From contig NZ_CP048711.1 in the NCBI RefSeq assembly GCF_010669285.1, positions 2,232,001 to 2,296,000 on the forward strand: a stretch of 64,000 nucleotides of DNA, given 5' to 3'. Origin of the DNA: Kineobactrum salinum. Its GTDB lineage: Bacteria; Pseudomonadota; Gammaproteobacteria; Pseudomonadales; Halieaceae. Position 1 is the stretch's first letter; the number at the start of each line of letters is the position of its first letter. The notes below the pieces were generated by a model that did no database searches, was not told where the DNA came from, and saw nothing but the letters and a program-made list of their open reading frames with translations. The translations under genes and the position numbers were made by a program. This document shows, piece by piece, positions 27,709 to 37,124 of this stretch.

Positions 27709-28504
27709 GCACGCGGGCGAACTGGCCTGTGTCGGCCTGGGCATTATCCTGGGTGGCCAACTTACTGCGCTGGCCCGCAATCAACTGGCGCAGGCAGATC
27801 AGGTCTTCCTGCATGGCAACAGTCCGCTGTTGCTGGATTTCCTGCTGACGATCAACCCCAAGGTCGTGGACCTGCAACCCCTGTATCGTGCCGGTGAGAG
27901 CCGGCGGGACAGCTACGAGGCGATGATTGCCCTGGTAGTGCAGGCGGTGACGGACGGCCGCCGGGTTTGCTGGGCCTGCTACGGGCATCCGGCGGTTGCC
28001 AGCTGGCCGCCGGGCGAGGCCGTGCGCAGACTGCAGGCCGCTGGCTATCGCGCCACCCTGCATGCCGGTGTTTCGGCCGACGCCTGCCTGTACGCGGATC
28101 TCAACATAGATCCGCTGGCCCACGGCTGCCTGCAATTTGAGGCAAGCCAGTTCTTGTTTTACCGGCGGCAGGTGGACGTGACGGCCTACCTGATATTGTG
28201 GCAGCTCAACATCACGGGTGATTATACGCTGCAGCGGCTGGACAGCGACCGCAACAGTCTCGATATGCTGGTGGCCAGCCTGTGCCGCTGGTATCCGCCG
28301 GAACACCAGGTGATCCTCTACGAGGCGTCGGAACTGGCGATCTGGCCGTACCGTGCGGACCACCTGCCACTCGCCACCGTGCCGGAGGCGGAGCTGTCAC
28401 AGGCGACAACCCTTGTCATTCCACCGCTGCACCGCAACCCCGCCGATACTGCCGTGCTGGACGCGCTCGCGGTTCCTGCCGGCCATTATCTGCGCCGGCA
28501 ATAA
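27701..28504 (+). CDS. SonM-like borosin peptide alpha-N-methyltransferase
   Basis: 267-aa SAM-dependent tetrapyrrole-methylase-fold enzyme closely patterned on split-borosin methyltransferases: CVGLGIILGGQLTALARN, then NPKVVDLQPLY, RRDSYEAM, CYGHPAV, GVSADACLYADLNIDPLAHG, FEASQFLFY and LLWQ-like LILWQLNITGDYTL. Tyr62, Arg68/69, Tyr72 and Tyr94 match the Tyr/Arg/Tyr/Tyr active-site set described in OphMA-type enzymes. It would iteratively methylate backbone amides of the precursor core. The GTG at 27701 is chosen because it gives the family N-terminus; an ATG at 27665 is possible. It overlaps the cyclase gene by 8 bp. A precorrin methylase is unlikely: there are no cobalamin genes nearby and the motif set differs. 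Confidence 0.85.
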   Translation: MSEHAGELACVGLGIILGGQLTALARNQLAQADQVFLHGNSPLLLDFLLTINPKVVDLQPLYRAGESRRDSYEAMIALVVQAVTDGRRVCWACYGHPAVASWPPGEAVRRLQAAGYRATLHAGVSADACLYADLNIDPLAHGCLQFEASQFLFYRRQVDVTAYLILWQLNITGDYTLQRLDSDRNSLDMLVASLCRWYPPEHQVILYEASELAIWPYRADHLPLATVPEAELSQATTLVIPPLHRNPADTAVLDALAVPAGHYLRRQ

Positions 28505-28544
28505 CAAACATCACCAGGGTGGTCTTCGCCACAGGAGGGGGACC

Positions 28545-28566
28545 TGATAGCGTGGGATCGCTATCA
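28545..28566. terminator. Hairpin between convergent operons (possible terminator)
   Basis: Perfect 8-bp stem TGATAGCG/CGCTATCA with a 6-nt loop, between the methyltransferase and the glyS 3' end. There is no T-run, so its role as a terminator is uncertain. Confidence 0.35.
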
Positions 28567-28641
28567 CATCCCGCAATTCATTCCGTTGAGAGTGGCCGGC
28601 GAGTTCGCGGCGGGACGCCCGTATACCATGTGCAGCGAAGC

Positions 28642-30738
28642 TCAGGCAGGCGCCGCCTGGTTCAGTCCCGCCAGCTGGGAGATGTCCGCCACCTGCAGGA
28701 ACAGCCCGCGCAGGTTGTGCAACAGGTTGAGGCGGTTGTGGCGCAGCGCCGCATCCTCGGTGTTGACCATGACGCAGTCGAAGAAGGCATCGACCGGCCC
28801 CTGCAGCGCGGCCAGGCAGGCCAGTGCTTCGCGATAGGCCCCGGTCGCGAGGTGTTCGGCGCTGACCATCGCCAGCTGCGCCATTTTCGTGGCCAGGTCC
28901 CGCTCGGCGGGTTCCGCCAGCAATGCCTGGTCGACTGCGGCAAAACGGTGGTCCGCCTCCAGCTTGTCGAGGATATTGCCCACCCGCTTGTTGGCGGCGG
29001 CCAGTGCCGCCGCTTCCGGCAACTGTGTGAAAGCGTGGACGGCGTGAACCCTGCGCTGTATGTCCAGTGGTCTGCCGGGTTTGTTGGCGCTTACCGCGCG
29101 AAACACCTCTACCGGAATATTGTCCTCTTCGTACCAGGCCCGGAAGCGCTCCAGCATGTAGTCCAACACCTGCGTGACACACTGCTTGTCGATGACATCG
29201 TCGGCGTATTCTGCCGCCGCCAGGGCCAGGCAGTCGCGCAGGTCCAGGTCCAGTTCCTTTTCCACCAGGATGCGCAGCACCGCCAGTGACGCCCGGCGCA
29301 GCGCGAACGGGTCGCGGGAGCCGGTGGGAGGCTGACCGATACCGAAGATGCCCACCAGCGTGTCCAGCCGGTCAGCCAGGCCCAGCGCGACCGCGGTGAG
29401 ACCCTGCGGCAGCCGGTCGCCGGCGAATCGCGGCCAGTACTGCTGCTCCAGCGCGGCGGCGACGGCATCGTCCTCGCCGTCGTGGCGGGCGTAGTAGGCG
29501 CCGGCGATGCCCTGCATGTCGGCGAACTCCAGCACCATCTCGGTGCCGAGGTCGGCCTTGCTCAACAGGCCGGCGCGCTCCGCCAGTGCCGCGGGTGTGT
29601 CCAGCAGCCCGGCCAGTCTGCCGGCCAGCGCGGAGACCCGGCGGGTCTTGTCGTGAAGTGTGCCCAGCTGCTGCTGGAAGACGATACTGCGCAGGTCGTC
29701 GACCCGCGAGGCCAACGTCTGCTTCTTGTCATTGGCAAAAAAGAACGCCGCGTCGCTCAGGCGCGGGCGGATCACCCGCTCGTTGCCGCTGATCACCTGG
29801 CTGGGATCCCGGCTCTCGATGTTGCTGATGGTGATGAAATGGGGCAGCAGCCGGTCCTCGGCGTCCACCAGGTGAAAGTATTTCTGGTGTTCCTTCATCG
29901 ACGATATCAGGGCTTCGGCGGGCACCTCCAGGAAGCGCTGTTCGAAATTGCCGGTCAATGCCACTGGCCACTCCACCAGGCCGGTGACTTCATCCAGCAG
30001 ATCGGGGTCGATCACGGCCTGCGCCTGCAGCGCGCTGGCCTCCACTTCCACCTGCTCCCGGATCATCGCGCGGCGCTGCTCAAAACTGGCGACCACCCTG
30101 GCCTTGGCCAGCGCTTCGGCATAGTCTTCCGGGCGCTCGAGGGTAATGCTGCCTTGGCTGTGAAAGCGGTGACCGCGGGTGGTATTGCCGGTGGCCAGGC
30201 CCAGGACCTCGCCGTGGTCGCTGTCCTGGCCGAGCATCGCCACCACCCAGTGTACCGGGCGCACGAATTCGACCCGGGAGGCGCCCCAGCGCATGCGCCT
30301 GGCGATCGGCAGCGCGCGGATGCTGTCGTGGATGATGTCGTTGAGGCAGGCCCCGGTTGCGGCGCCGCGCACAGTGCTGCGCAGTCCCAGGCGCGGGCCC
30401 TTGGGGGTGTCCATCAGCTCCAGTTGCTCCGGTTCTACGCCCTGCTTGCGGGCAAAACCCAGCGCCGCCGGGCTCCACTCGCCCTGCTCGTTCCTGGCCT
30501 TGTCGGCGGGCGGCCCCTGCACTTCCAGTTCGCGATCCGGCGCCTGCAGGCTCACATCGCGGATCAGTACCGCCAGCCGGCGCGGCGAGGCGAACCACTC
30601 CACCTCGCCATGGGCCAGCTCGCGCTGCGCCAGACCGGTAGTGATACCGTCCCGGAATGCCAGCCCCAGGGCCTTGAGGGACTTCGGTGGCAGTTCCTCG
30701 GTACCCAGTTCTATCAGCAGGTGTTCGCTGGCACTCAC
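28642..30738 (-). CDS. glyS: Glycyl-tRNA synthetase beta subunit
   Basis: 698 aa, near the usual bacterial length (about 690). The N-terminus [20 protein letters not shown] is diagnostic. [11 protein letters not shown] and [22 protein letters not shown] match conserved GlyS blocks. The beta subunit supplies tRNA recognition in the alpha2-beta2 enzyme. Its ATG overlaps the glyQ stop (ATGA). Confidence 0.97.
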   Translation of the reverse strand: MSASEHLLIELGTEELPPKSLKALGLAFRDGITTGLAQRELAHGEVEWFASPRRLAVLIRDVSLQAPDRELEVQGPPADKARNEQGEWSPAALGFARKQGVEPEQLELMDTPKGPRLGLRSTVRGAATGACLNDIIHDSIRALPIARRMRWGASRVEFVRPVHWVVAMLGQDSDHGEVLGLATGNTTRGHRFHSQGSITLERPEDYAEALAKARVVASFEQRRAMIREQVEVEASALQAQAVIDPDLLDEVTGLVEWPVALTGNFEQRFLEVPAEALISSMKEHQKYFHLVDAEDRLLPHFITISNIESRDPSQVISGNERVIRPRLSDAAFFFANDKKQTLASRVDDLRSIVFQQQLGTLHDKTRRVSALAGRLAGLLDTPAALAERAGLLSKADLGTEMVLEFADMQGIAGAYYARHDGEDDAVAAALEQQYWPRFAGDRLPQGLTAVALGLADRLDTLVGIFGIGQPPTGSRDPFALRRASLAVLRILVEKELDLDLRDCLALAAAEYADDVIDKQCVTQVLDYMLERFRAWYEEDNIPVEVFRAVSANKPGRPLDIQRRVHAVHAFTQLPEAAALAAANKRVGNILDKLEADHRFAAVDQALLAEPAERDLATKMAQLAMVSAEHLATGAYREALACLAALQGPVDAFFDCVMVNTEDAALRHNRLNLLHNLRGLFLQVADISQLAGLNQAAPA

Positions 30739-31679
30739 TGTGCGGCCTCCCTTGCGCTGTTGTCCAACACCTCACGCCGCAGGCGCTCCTCCGCCAGCGG
30801 GAAGCCCAGCGCGGCGCGGGCATTGAAATAACTCTGCGCGACCCCTCGTGCCAGGGTCCGCACCCGCAGGATATAGCGCTGGCGCTCGGTCACCGAGATG
30901 GCGTGGCGGGCATCCAGCAGATTGAAGGTGTGCGAGGCCTTCATCACCATTTCATAGGCGGGCAGCGGCAGGTTTTTTGCGGTCAGACGCAGGGCTTCGC
31001 GTTCGCACTGGTCGAACTGCCCGAACAGGTACTCTGTATCCGCCTCTTCAAAGTTGTAGTGCGACATTTCCACTTCGTTCTGGTGAAACACATCGCCATA
31101 GCTCACGTTGCCCGCAGGGCCCCGGGTCCACACCAGGTCGTAGATGCTGTCGACGCCCTGCAGGTACATCGCAATGCGCTCCAGCCCGTAGGTGATCTCG
31201 CCAGTCACCGGGTAGCATTCCAGGCCGCCGGCCTGCTGGAAATAGGTGAACTGGGTGACCTCCATGCCGTTCAGCCACACCTCCCAGCCCAGGCCCCAGG
31301 CGCCCAGCGTGGGGGACTCCCAATTGTCTTCGACAAAGCGGATGTCGTGGATGGCGCTGTCGATGCCCAGTGCCTGCAGCGATTCCAGGTACAACTCCTG
31401 GAACGCAGCCGGTGAGGGCTTCATCACCACCTGGAACTGGTAGTAGTGTTGCAGCCGGTTGGGGTTGTCGCCGTAGCGGCCATCGGTGGGCCGCCGGCTG
31501 GGCTGCACATAGGCTGCATTCCAGGTTTCGGGACCGATCGCGCGCAGGAAGGTGGCCGGGTGAAAGGTGCCGGCGCCCACTTCCATATCCAACGGTTGCA
31601 GCAGTACACAGCCCTGCCCGGCCCAGAACTGCTGCAGCTTGAGAATGAGATCCTGAAATGTCAGCTTCTCCGTGGACAC
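30735..31679 (-). CDS. glyQ: Glycyl-tRNA synthetase alpha subunit
   Basis: 314 aa. It carries the class II catalytic site of bacterial Gly[22 protein letters not shown] at the N-terminus, [20 protein letters not shown], and [20 protein letters not shown] near the end are hallmark segments. Translationally coupled to glyS. Divergent from djlA. Confidence 0.97.
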   Translation of the reverse strand: MSTEKLTFQDLILKLQQFWAGQGCVLLQPLDMEVGAGTFHPATFLRAIGPETWNAAYVQPSRRPTDGRYGDNPNRLQHYYQFQVVMKPSPAAFQELYLESLQALGIDSAIHDIRFVEDNWESPTLGAWGLGWEVWLNGMEVTQFTYFQQAGGLECYPVTGEITYGLERIAMYLQGVDSIYDLVWTRGPAGNVSYGDVFHQNEVEMSHYNFEEADTEYLFGQFDQCEREALRLTAKNLPLPAYEMVMKASHTFNLLDARHAISVTERQRYILRVRTLARGVAQSYFNARAALGFPLAEERLRREVLDNSAREAAQ

Positions 31680-31836
31680 GGCTACCCCTGTACGCGAGTT
31701 GCAAAAAGCTGGGTATTATACAGGCACTTTCCCCGGCATAATATGAAGATTCCAGCTCGCGCCCCGTCGGCGTCCGGGCGGCTCACCTTCCCTGACTTTG
31801 CGGCACCGGTCCCGTCGGGCCGGCAACAGGAGCGTC

Positions 31837-32631
31837 ATGTTTTACGGCAAGTTGATTGCGGGCCTTATCGGTCTGCTGGTGTTCGGCCCCATAGGCCTGA
31901 TTATCGGGGTCATTATCGGCCACAGTTTTGATCGCGGCCTGGGACGGGTCTTTCAGGCCGGGTCGCCTGAGAATATTGCCCGGATCAAACAGCAATTCTT
32001 CGAAACCATCTTCCTGCTGCTGGGTCATCTGGCCAAGGCTGACGGCCGTATTTCCCAGCAGGAAGTCGACCACACGGAAATGATTATCCAGCAAATGGGG
32101 CTGGACGGTACCCAGCGGCAGCGCGCGATAGACCTGTTCCGGCGTGGCTCGGCGCCGGAATTCGAGCTGGATGCCGCGGTCTCGGCCTTCATGGAAGTCT
32201 GCGGCCGCCAGCCGCAGCTGCGCCAGACCCTGCTGTTATTCCTGATTTCGCTGGCACTGGCGGATCACCAGTTGCAGCCCGAGGAACAACAGGTACTGCA
32301 GCGTATCGCGAGTTTGCTGGGTTTCAGCGCGGCGCAGCTGGATCAGTTATTGAGAATGGCCCGGGCCCAGGAGCAGTTCCACAGCGGCGGTGCCAGCCAG
32401 CCCGACAGCCCGGACCGGCTACAGGCGGCCTACACCGCCCTGGGCGTGAGCCCGGAGATCAACGACCGCGAGCTGAAGCGGGTCTATCGCAAGTTGATGA
32501 GTGAGCACCACCCGGACAAGCTTATCGCGAAGGGCGTACCGGAGGACATGCTCAAGCTGGCCACCGAGAAGTCCCAGGAGATCACCGCGGCCTACGAGTT
32601 GATTCGCAAGCACCGCGCGGCCCGCGGTTAG
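31837..32631 (+). CDS. djlA: DnaJ-like co-chaperone DjlA (TerB and J domain)
   Basis: 264 aa. N-terminal membrane anchor (LIAGLIGLLVFGPIGLIIGVI), a TerB-like helical domain (LLGHLAKADGRISQQEVDH), and a C-terminal J domain with the HPD motif in SEHHPDKLIAKG. It stimulates DnaK ATPase at the membrane. The ATG at 31837 is preferred to an upstream in-frame start because CAGGAGCG precedes it and the anchor begins there. Confidence 0.93.
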   Translation: MFYGKLIAGLIGLLVFGPIGLIIGVIIGHSFDRGLGRVFQAGSPENIARIKQQFFETIFLLLGHLAKADGRISQQEVDHTEMIIQQMGLDGTQRQRAIDLFRRGSAPEFELDAAVSAFMEVCGRQPQLRQTLLLFLISLALADHQLQPEEQQVLQRIASLLGFSAAQLDQLLRMARAQEQFHSGGASQPDSPDRLQAAYTALGVSPEINDRELKRVYRKLMSEHHPDKLIAKGVPEDMLKLATEKSQEITAAYELIRKHRAARG

Positions 32632-32671
32632 GGCATATTAGGTCGCTGTACCACGGTACTTCTTCAAGCTG

Positions 32672-32856
32672 AATGGCGTTTACTTAAGGGTTGTTGGATT
32701 TCTTAGCCCGGTCAGCGTCCTGGGAGGGTGCTTTCGAGACACGCCGTGAACCCATCCGTGGGGGCTCGGATGCGACATCCATGTCGCATACGGTCTCGAA
32801 AGCACCCTCCCAGAACGCTGACCTGCCACCAGCGTGAGTTAAAGTGAGTGCCATTT
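32672..32856. repeat. Structured dispersed repeat, copy A (MITE/REP-like)
   Basis: About 185 bp between convergent djlA and trkH. The outer ends are imperfect terminal inverted repeats (AATGGCGTTTACTT and, on the right, AAAGTGAGTGCCATT). The centre is a long hairpin: GGGAGGGTGCTTTCGAGAC pairs with GTCTCGAAAGCACCCTCCC, and inside it TGCGACAT pairs with ATGTCGCA. Copies B (58511-58694) and C (62278-62462) share the plan. Confidence 0.85.
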
Positions 32857-32883
32857 ATCCTTCAAGAAAATTTTGACGGGATG

Positions 32884-34332
32884 TTAGATACGCCAGAACA
32901 TCGGTGTGAACAGTACCAGCAGCGTGAAAATCTCCAGCCGCCCGAGCAGCATGGCGAGGCAAAGGAGGGCCTTTGCAGTGTCATTGATACCGGCGTAATT
33001 CGCGGCCACATCGCCGAGGCCCGGGCCGAGGTTGTTCAGGGAGGCTGCCACGGCTGAAAATGCTGTGAGAAAATCCAGCCCGGTAGCCATCAGCAGCAGC
33101 ATCACGGTCACGAAAACAAACATGTAGACTGCAAAAAAACTCCACACGGCACTGATGATCTTCGCGTCCACGCGGCGCCTGCCCACCTTGAGTGGGATCA
33201 CCGCCTTGGGGTGGACCAGCTGTTTCATTTCGCGGATACCCTGCTTGCAGATGAGCATCGTGCGCACGGCCTTGATGCCGCCGGCGGTGGAGCCCACGCA
33301 ACCACCCATGAAGGAAAACATCAGCAGCAGCATCGGCAGGAAGGTGGGCCAGACGGAAAAATCCTGGGTGGCGAAGCCGGTGGTGGTGGCGATGGACACG
33401 GTCTGGAACAGGCCGTGCACCAGGCTGTCGCCCAGTGGCAGGGTCTCGCTGATGATCAGGTAGCTGCAGGTGATCGCTATACCGGTAAGCAGCACGCCGA
33501 GGAAGAAGCGCGACTCGGAATCCTGCCGGTAATTGCCCAGGCTGCGGCGTCGCAGGGCGAGAAAGTGCAGGCCGAAATTCATCGCGGAGACGGTCATGAA
33601 CAGGCTGCAGATCAACAGGATGGTATTGCTGTCGAAGTAGCCCATGCTGCTGTCATGGGTGGAGAAGCCACCGATGGCCACCGTCGAAAAAGCATGGGCA
33701 ACGGCGTCGAACCCCGACATCCCGGCCACATAGTAGGCCAGCGCGCAGACTCCGGTGAGGACCACATAGACGGTGAACAGCGCCTTGGCGGTTTCGGCGA
33801 TGCGCGGAGTCAGCTTGCGGTCCTTGGTGGGGCCGGGTATCTCGGCCCGGTACAGTTGCATGCCGCCGATTCCCAGCATCGGTAGAATGGCAACCGCAAT
33901 CACGATGATGCCGATGCCGCCCAGCCATTGCAGCAGCTGGCGGTAAATCAATATCGACCGGGGTAGATGGTCCAGGCCGGTAATGACGGTGGCGCCGGTG
34001 GTGGTGAGGCCCGAGATGGATTCGAAAATGGCTTCCATCGGGCTCAGTTGCAGGGTCTCGGTCAGCGCCAGGGGCAGCGCACCGAAAATCCCGAGTACCG
34101 TCCAGAACAGTGAGGTAACCAGGAAGCCGTCGCGTATCCGCAGTTCGTGCCGGACATGCTGAACCGGCAACCACAGCGCCAGCCCTGCGGCAAAGGTAAG
34201 GCCCAGCGCGCCGAGGAAGCTGGCTACGGTGTCGTCGTCATCCAGCAGCGCCACCACCAGCGGGGCCAGCAGCGTGGTGCTGAACAGCATCAGCAACAGG
34301 CCCAGGATCCGCATTGAAATACTCAGGTGCAT
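32884..34332 (-). CDS. trkH: Trk system potassium uptake protein TrkH
   Basis: 482-aa multi-span K+ channel subunit working with cytoplasmic TrkA. Pore-like segments such as SGLTTTGATVITGLDHLP, AIGGFSTHDSSMGYF, ATTTGFATQDFSVWP and AASLNNLGPGLGDV correspond to the four selectivity loops. The start MHLSISMRILGLLLML (34332) is chosen; the longer open frame upstream overlaps trkA and has no TrkH-like content. It lies 10 bp downstream of trkA. Confidence 0.95.
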   Translation of the reverse strand: MHLSISMRILGLLLMLFSTTLLAPLVVALLDDDDTVASFLGALGLTFAAGLALWLPVQHVRHELRIRDGFLVTSLFWTVLGIFGALPLALTETLQLSPMEAIFESISGLTTTGATVITGLDHLPRSILIYRQLLQWLGGIGIIVIAVAILPMLGIGGMQLYRAEIPGPTKDRKLTPRIAETAKALFTVYVVLTGVCALAYYVAGMSGFDAVAHAFSTVAIGGFSTHDSSMGYFDSNTILLICSLFMTVSAMNFGLHFLALRRRSLGNYRQDSESRFFLGVLLTGIAITCSYLIISETLPLGDSLVHGLFQTVSIATTTGFATQDFSVWPTFLPMLLLMFSFMGGCVGSTAGGIKAVRTMLICKQGIREMKQLVHPKAVIPLKVGRRRVDAKIISAVWSFFAVYMFVFVTVMLLLMATGLDFLTAFSAVAASLNNLGPGLGDVAANYAGINDTAKALLCLAMLLGRLEIFTLLVLFTPMFWRI

Positions 34333-34342
34333 GGGCGGCGGG

Positions 34343-35719
34343 TCAGGAGAAGAAGCCGAAACCGACGGAAAACAGTTTTTCCACGGCCGAGATCTTGCCG
34401 CGGTCCACCAGGAACAGCACCACGTGGTCGCCGGTCTCCACCACCACGTGGCGATGGGCAATCAGCACGTCATCCCCGCGGACCAGAGCGCCAATAGTCA
34501 CCCCATCGGGCAGGGCAATTTCGTCCAGGCGCCGGCCAACCACGCGAGAGGAATAAGGGTCGCCCCGCGCGGTCACCTCGATGGCCTCGGCCGCGCCGCG
34601 GCGCAGTGAGTGGACGTTGCTGATGTCTCCGCGGCGAATATGCGTCAGCAGACTGCCGATGGTAATCTGCTGGGGAGAGATGGCGATGTCGATTTCGTCC
34701 CCCACCAGGTCGGCGTAGGCGGCGTTGGTGATCAGCGTGATCACCTTCTTCGCCCCCATACGCTTGGCCAGCATGGACATCATGATATTGGATTCGTCGT
34801 TGTTGGTCAGCGCGCAGAAGACGTCGGTGGCCTCGATATTCTCCGCCGACAGCAGCTGCGGCTCCGAGGCGCTGCCGTGCAGGACGATGGCCTGCTTCAG
34901 CGACTCGGACAGGAAACGGCAGCGCTCGTAGGACTGCTCTATCACCTTTACCTGGTAGTTTTGCTCGATGCTCTGGGCGAGGGTGGCGCCGATGTTGCCA
35001 CCACCGGCAATCATCACCCGTCGATAGGGCTTGTCGACCTTGCGCAGTTCCGACATGACCGCTCGGATGTGTTTGCGCGCGGCGATGAAAAACACCTCGT
35101 CGTCTGCCTCCACCACCGTATCGCCCTCGGGGATGATGGCCCGGTCCTGGCGGAAAATGGCGGCCACCCGGGTGTCCACCTTGGGCATGTGCTGGCGGAT
35201 ATCCTGCAGCTGGTGGCCGACGATGGGGCCGCCGTGATAGGCACGCACCGCGACCAGCTGTATCCGGCCATCGGCAAAATCCAGTACCTGCAGCGCACCG
35301 GGATTGGCAATGAGTTCGACAATGTTCTTGGTGACCAGTTGCTCGGGACCGATGATCACATCGACCGGCACATGCTCAGGGGTAAACAGGCGGTCCTGGT
35401 AGGCCAGGTAATTGGGCGAGCGCACTCTGGAAATCTTGGTGGGGGTGTTGAACAGCGAATGTGCAATCTGGCAGGCCATCATGTTGATCTCATCGCTGTT
35501 GGTAACGGCGATCACCATGTCGGCATCCTCCGCGCCGGCCCGCAACAACGTGTCAGGATAGGAGGCGCCGCCGGTGACAGTACCGACATCGAGATGATCC
35601 TGCAGGGCCCGTAAACGCTCGCTGTCGGTATCCACGACAGTGATGTCATTCTGTTCATTGGCCAGATGTTCTGCCAGAGTGCCGCCCACCTGGCCGGCAC
35701 CGAGGATGATGATCTTCAT
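34343..35719 (-). CDS. trkA: Trk potassium transporter regulatory subunit TrkA
   Basis: 458 aa with two RCK repeats. Nucleotide-binding [13 protein letters not shown] at the N-terminus and [13 protein letters not shown] at about residue 240, each followed by a TrkA_C segment. It gates TrkH in response to NAD(H)/ATP. It lies downstream of rsmB in a run def-fmt-rsmB-trkA-trkH, as in Pseudomonas. Confidence 0.96.
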   Translation of the reverse strand: MKIIILGAGQVGGTLAEHLANEQNDITVVDTDSERLRALQDHLDVGTVTGGASYPDTLLRAGAEDADMVIAVTNSDEINMMACQIAHSLFNTPTKISRVRSPNYLAYQDRLFTPEHVPVDVIIGPEQLVTKNIVELIANPGALQVLDFADGRIQLVAVRAYHGGPIVGHQLQDIRQHMPKVDTRVAAIFRQDRAIIPEGDTVVEADDEVFFIAARKHIRAVMSELRKVDKPYRRVMIAGGGNIGATLAQSIEQNYQVKVIEQSYERCRFLSESLKQAIVLHGSASEPQLLSAENIEATDVFCALTNNDESNIMMSMLAKRMGAKKVITLITNAAYADLVGDEIDIAISPQQITIGSLLTHIRRGDISNVHSLRRGAAEAIEVTARGDPYSSRVVGRRLDEIALPDGVTIGALVRGDDVLIAHRHVVVETGDHVVLFLVDRGKISAVEKLFSVGFGFFS

Positions 35720-35822
35720 CGCTGGTGAAACCCGCGTAAAATTCCCTGCACCTTAATGAAAAGACTGGGGGAATGTAAGTGTTTTTGCCGGACGAAGGAA
35801 TTCCGTGAGCGGCCGCGTTTTA

Positions 35823-37124
35823 TCATGGGCGTTGCACAATGCCGTAGAATAATCCGTCCGGCCCCTGTACCTGCGGCAGCAACTGACCGCCGCAGGGACG
35901 GAGCTCGCCGACCGGCGCTGGCAGCAGTATCGCTTCCGGCGTGGCCTGCAGAAACTGCTGTAACACGCCGCTGTTTTCTTCTTCCAACACCGAACAGGTG
36001 ACATACAGCAGCCGCCCGCCGGGCGCCAGCAGTGGCCACAGGCCCCGCAGTATAGCCAGTTGTTGTGCCGCAAAGCTGCCGATATCCGCTGGCCGGCGCA
36101 GTACCTTGATATCCGGATGGCGGCGAACGACCCCGCTGGCGGAACAGGGCGCGTCCACCAGAATACGCTGGAAGCGCTGGCCCTGCAGTTGCACCGGTGC
36201 CGCCGCGTCTTCCGTCAGCACCTCGGCATCCAGGGACAGGCGCTGCAGGTTTTCGCGGACCCGCCGCAGTCGTTGCGGGTCGACATCCATCGCCACCAGC
36301 CGCAGGGTAGGGTCCAGTTCCAGCAGGTGGCAGGTTTTGCCGCCGGGGGCAGCGCAGGCATCCAGCACCCGGTCTCCGGGTGTGGCCTGCAGCAGCCGGG
36401 CGGCAAGCTGGGCCGCCTCATCCTGTATGCTCACCCTGCCATCGGCAAAACCGGGCAGTGCGCTGACGTCCATTGGCTGGGCGAGGTAAATCGCCTCCGC
36501 CGCCAGGCTGCCTGCGCTTGCTTCGATGCCGTTTGCAGCCAGTGTGGCCAGATAGTCCTCACGGCTGCCGAGCCGGCGGTTGACTCGCAGCACCATTGGC
36601 GGTTGCGCATTGTTGGCGGCGATGATGGCCGCCGCCTGCTGCGGCCACTCTCTATGAATGGCCTGGTACAACCACTGCGGATGGGCTGCAGCGGCAGCGT
36701 CATCGAGCTGCGCAGCCAACACCTCGCGCTCGCGCAGGTAGCGCCGCAGCACTGCGTTGCACAGTCCCTTGGCCCAGGGGCGGGATAATGCGGTGGCAGC
36801 GGCGACGGTGGCCGCGACTGCGGCGTGATCCGGAATCCGCGTGGCACTGAGCTGGTACAGACCCGCCAGCAGCAACGCCTCCACCTCGCGGTCCCGGCTT
36901 CGCAGTGGTTTCGCCAGCAGTCGGGCCAGTTGTGGCTGCAGGCGCGGGTATTCGCGCAGGGTGCCGTAGCACAACTGCTGCAACAGGCTGCGATCGCGTG
37001 ACGCTACGGTATCCAGCGCCGCAGGCAGCACCTGGTTCAGCGACGCGCCTTCCAGCACCTGGGCTACAACTGTGGCCGCCGCGGCGCGGGTGTCCGCTAT
37101 CGTGCCACCCTTTGCAGGGCGCAT
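35823..37124 (-). CDS. rsmB: 16S rRNA m5C967 methyltransferase RsmB
   Basis: 433 aa. N-terminal NusB-like RNA-binding domain, then a Rossmann methyltransferase domain with DACAAPGGKTCHLLEL (SAM site), DAPCSASGVVRRHPDIK (motif IV Cys) and YVTCSVLEEEN (motif VI catalytic Cys). It methylates C967 of 16S rRNA. The start overlaps the fmt stop by 1 nt (TGATG). Confidence 0.95.
   Translation of the reverse strand: MRPAKGGTIADTRAAAATVVAQVLEGASLNQVLPAALDTVASRDRSLLQQLCYGTLREYPRLQPQLARLLAKPLRSRDREVEALLLAGLYQLSATRIPDHAAVAATVAAATALSRPWAKGLCNAVLRRYLREREVLAAQLDDAAAAAHPQWLYQAIHREWPQQAAAIIAANNAQPPMVLRVNRRLGSREDYLATLAANGIEASAGSLAAEAIYLAQPMDVSALPGFADGRVSIQDEAAQLAARLLQATPGDRVLDACAAPGGKTCHLLELDPTLRLVAMDVDPQRLRRVRENLQRLSLDAEVLTEDAAAPVQLQGQRFQRILVDAPCSASGVVRRHPDIKVLRRPADIGSFAAQQLAILRGLWPLLAPGGRLLYVTCSVLEEENSGVLQQFLQATPEAILLPAPVGELRPCGGQLLPQVQGPDGLFYGIVQRP

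Noticed and set aside
27701-28504. Annotation as precorrin/cobalamin methyltransferase
   Set aside because: It shares the fold, but no cobalamin genes are nearby and the active-site Tyr/Arg set and blocks match peptide N-methyltransferases.
29482-30831. Long open frames antisense to glyS, rmuC and chpA (e.g. 29482-30831, 24528-25580, 21623-22942)
   Set aside because: Each lies wholly on the complement of a clearly conserved gene and has no recognisable motif; typical GC-rich shadow frames.
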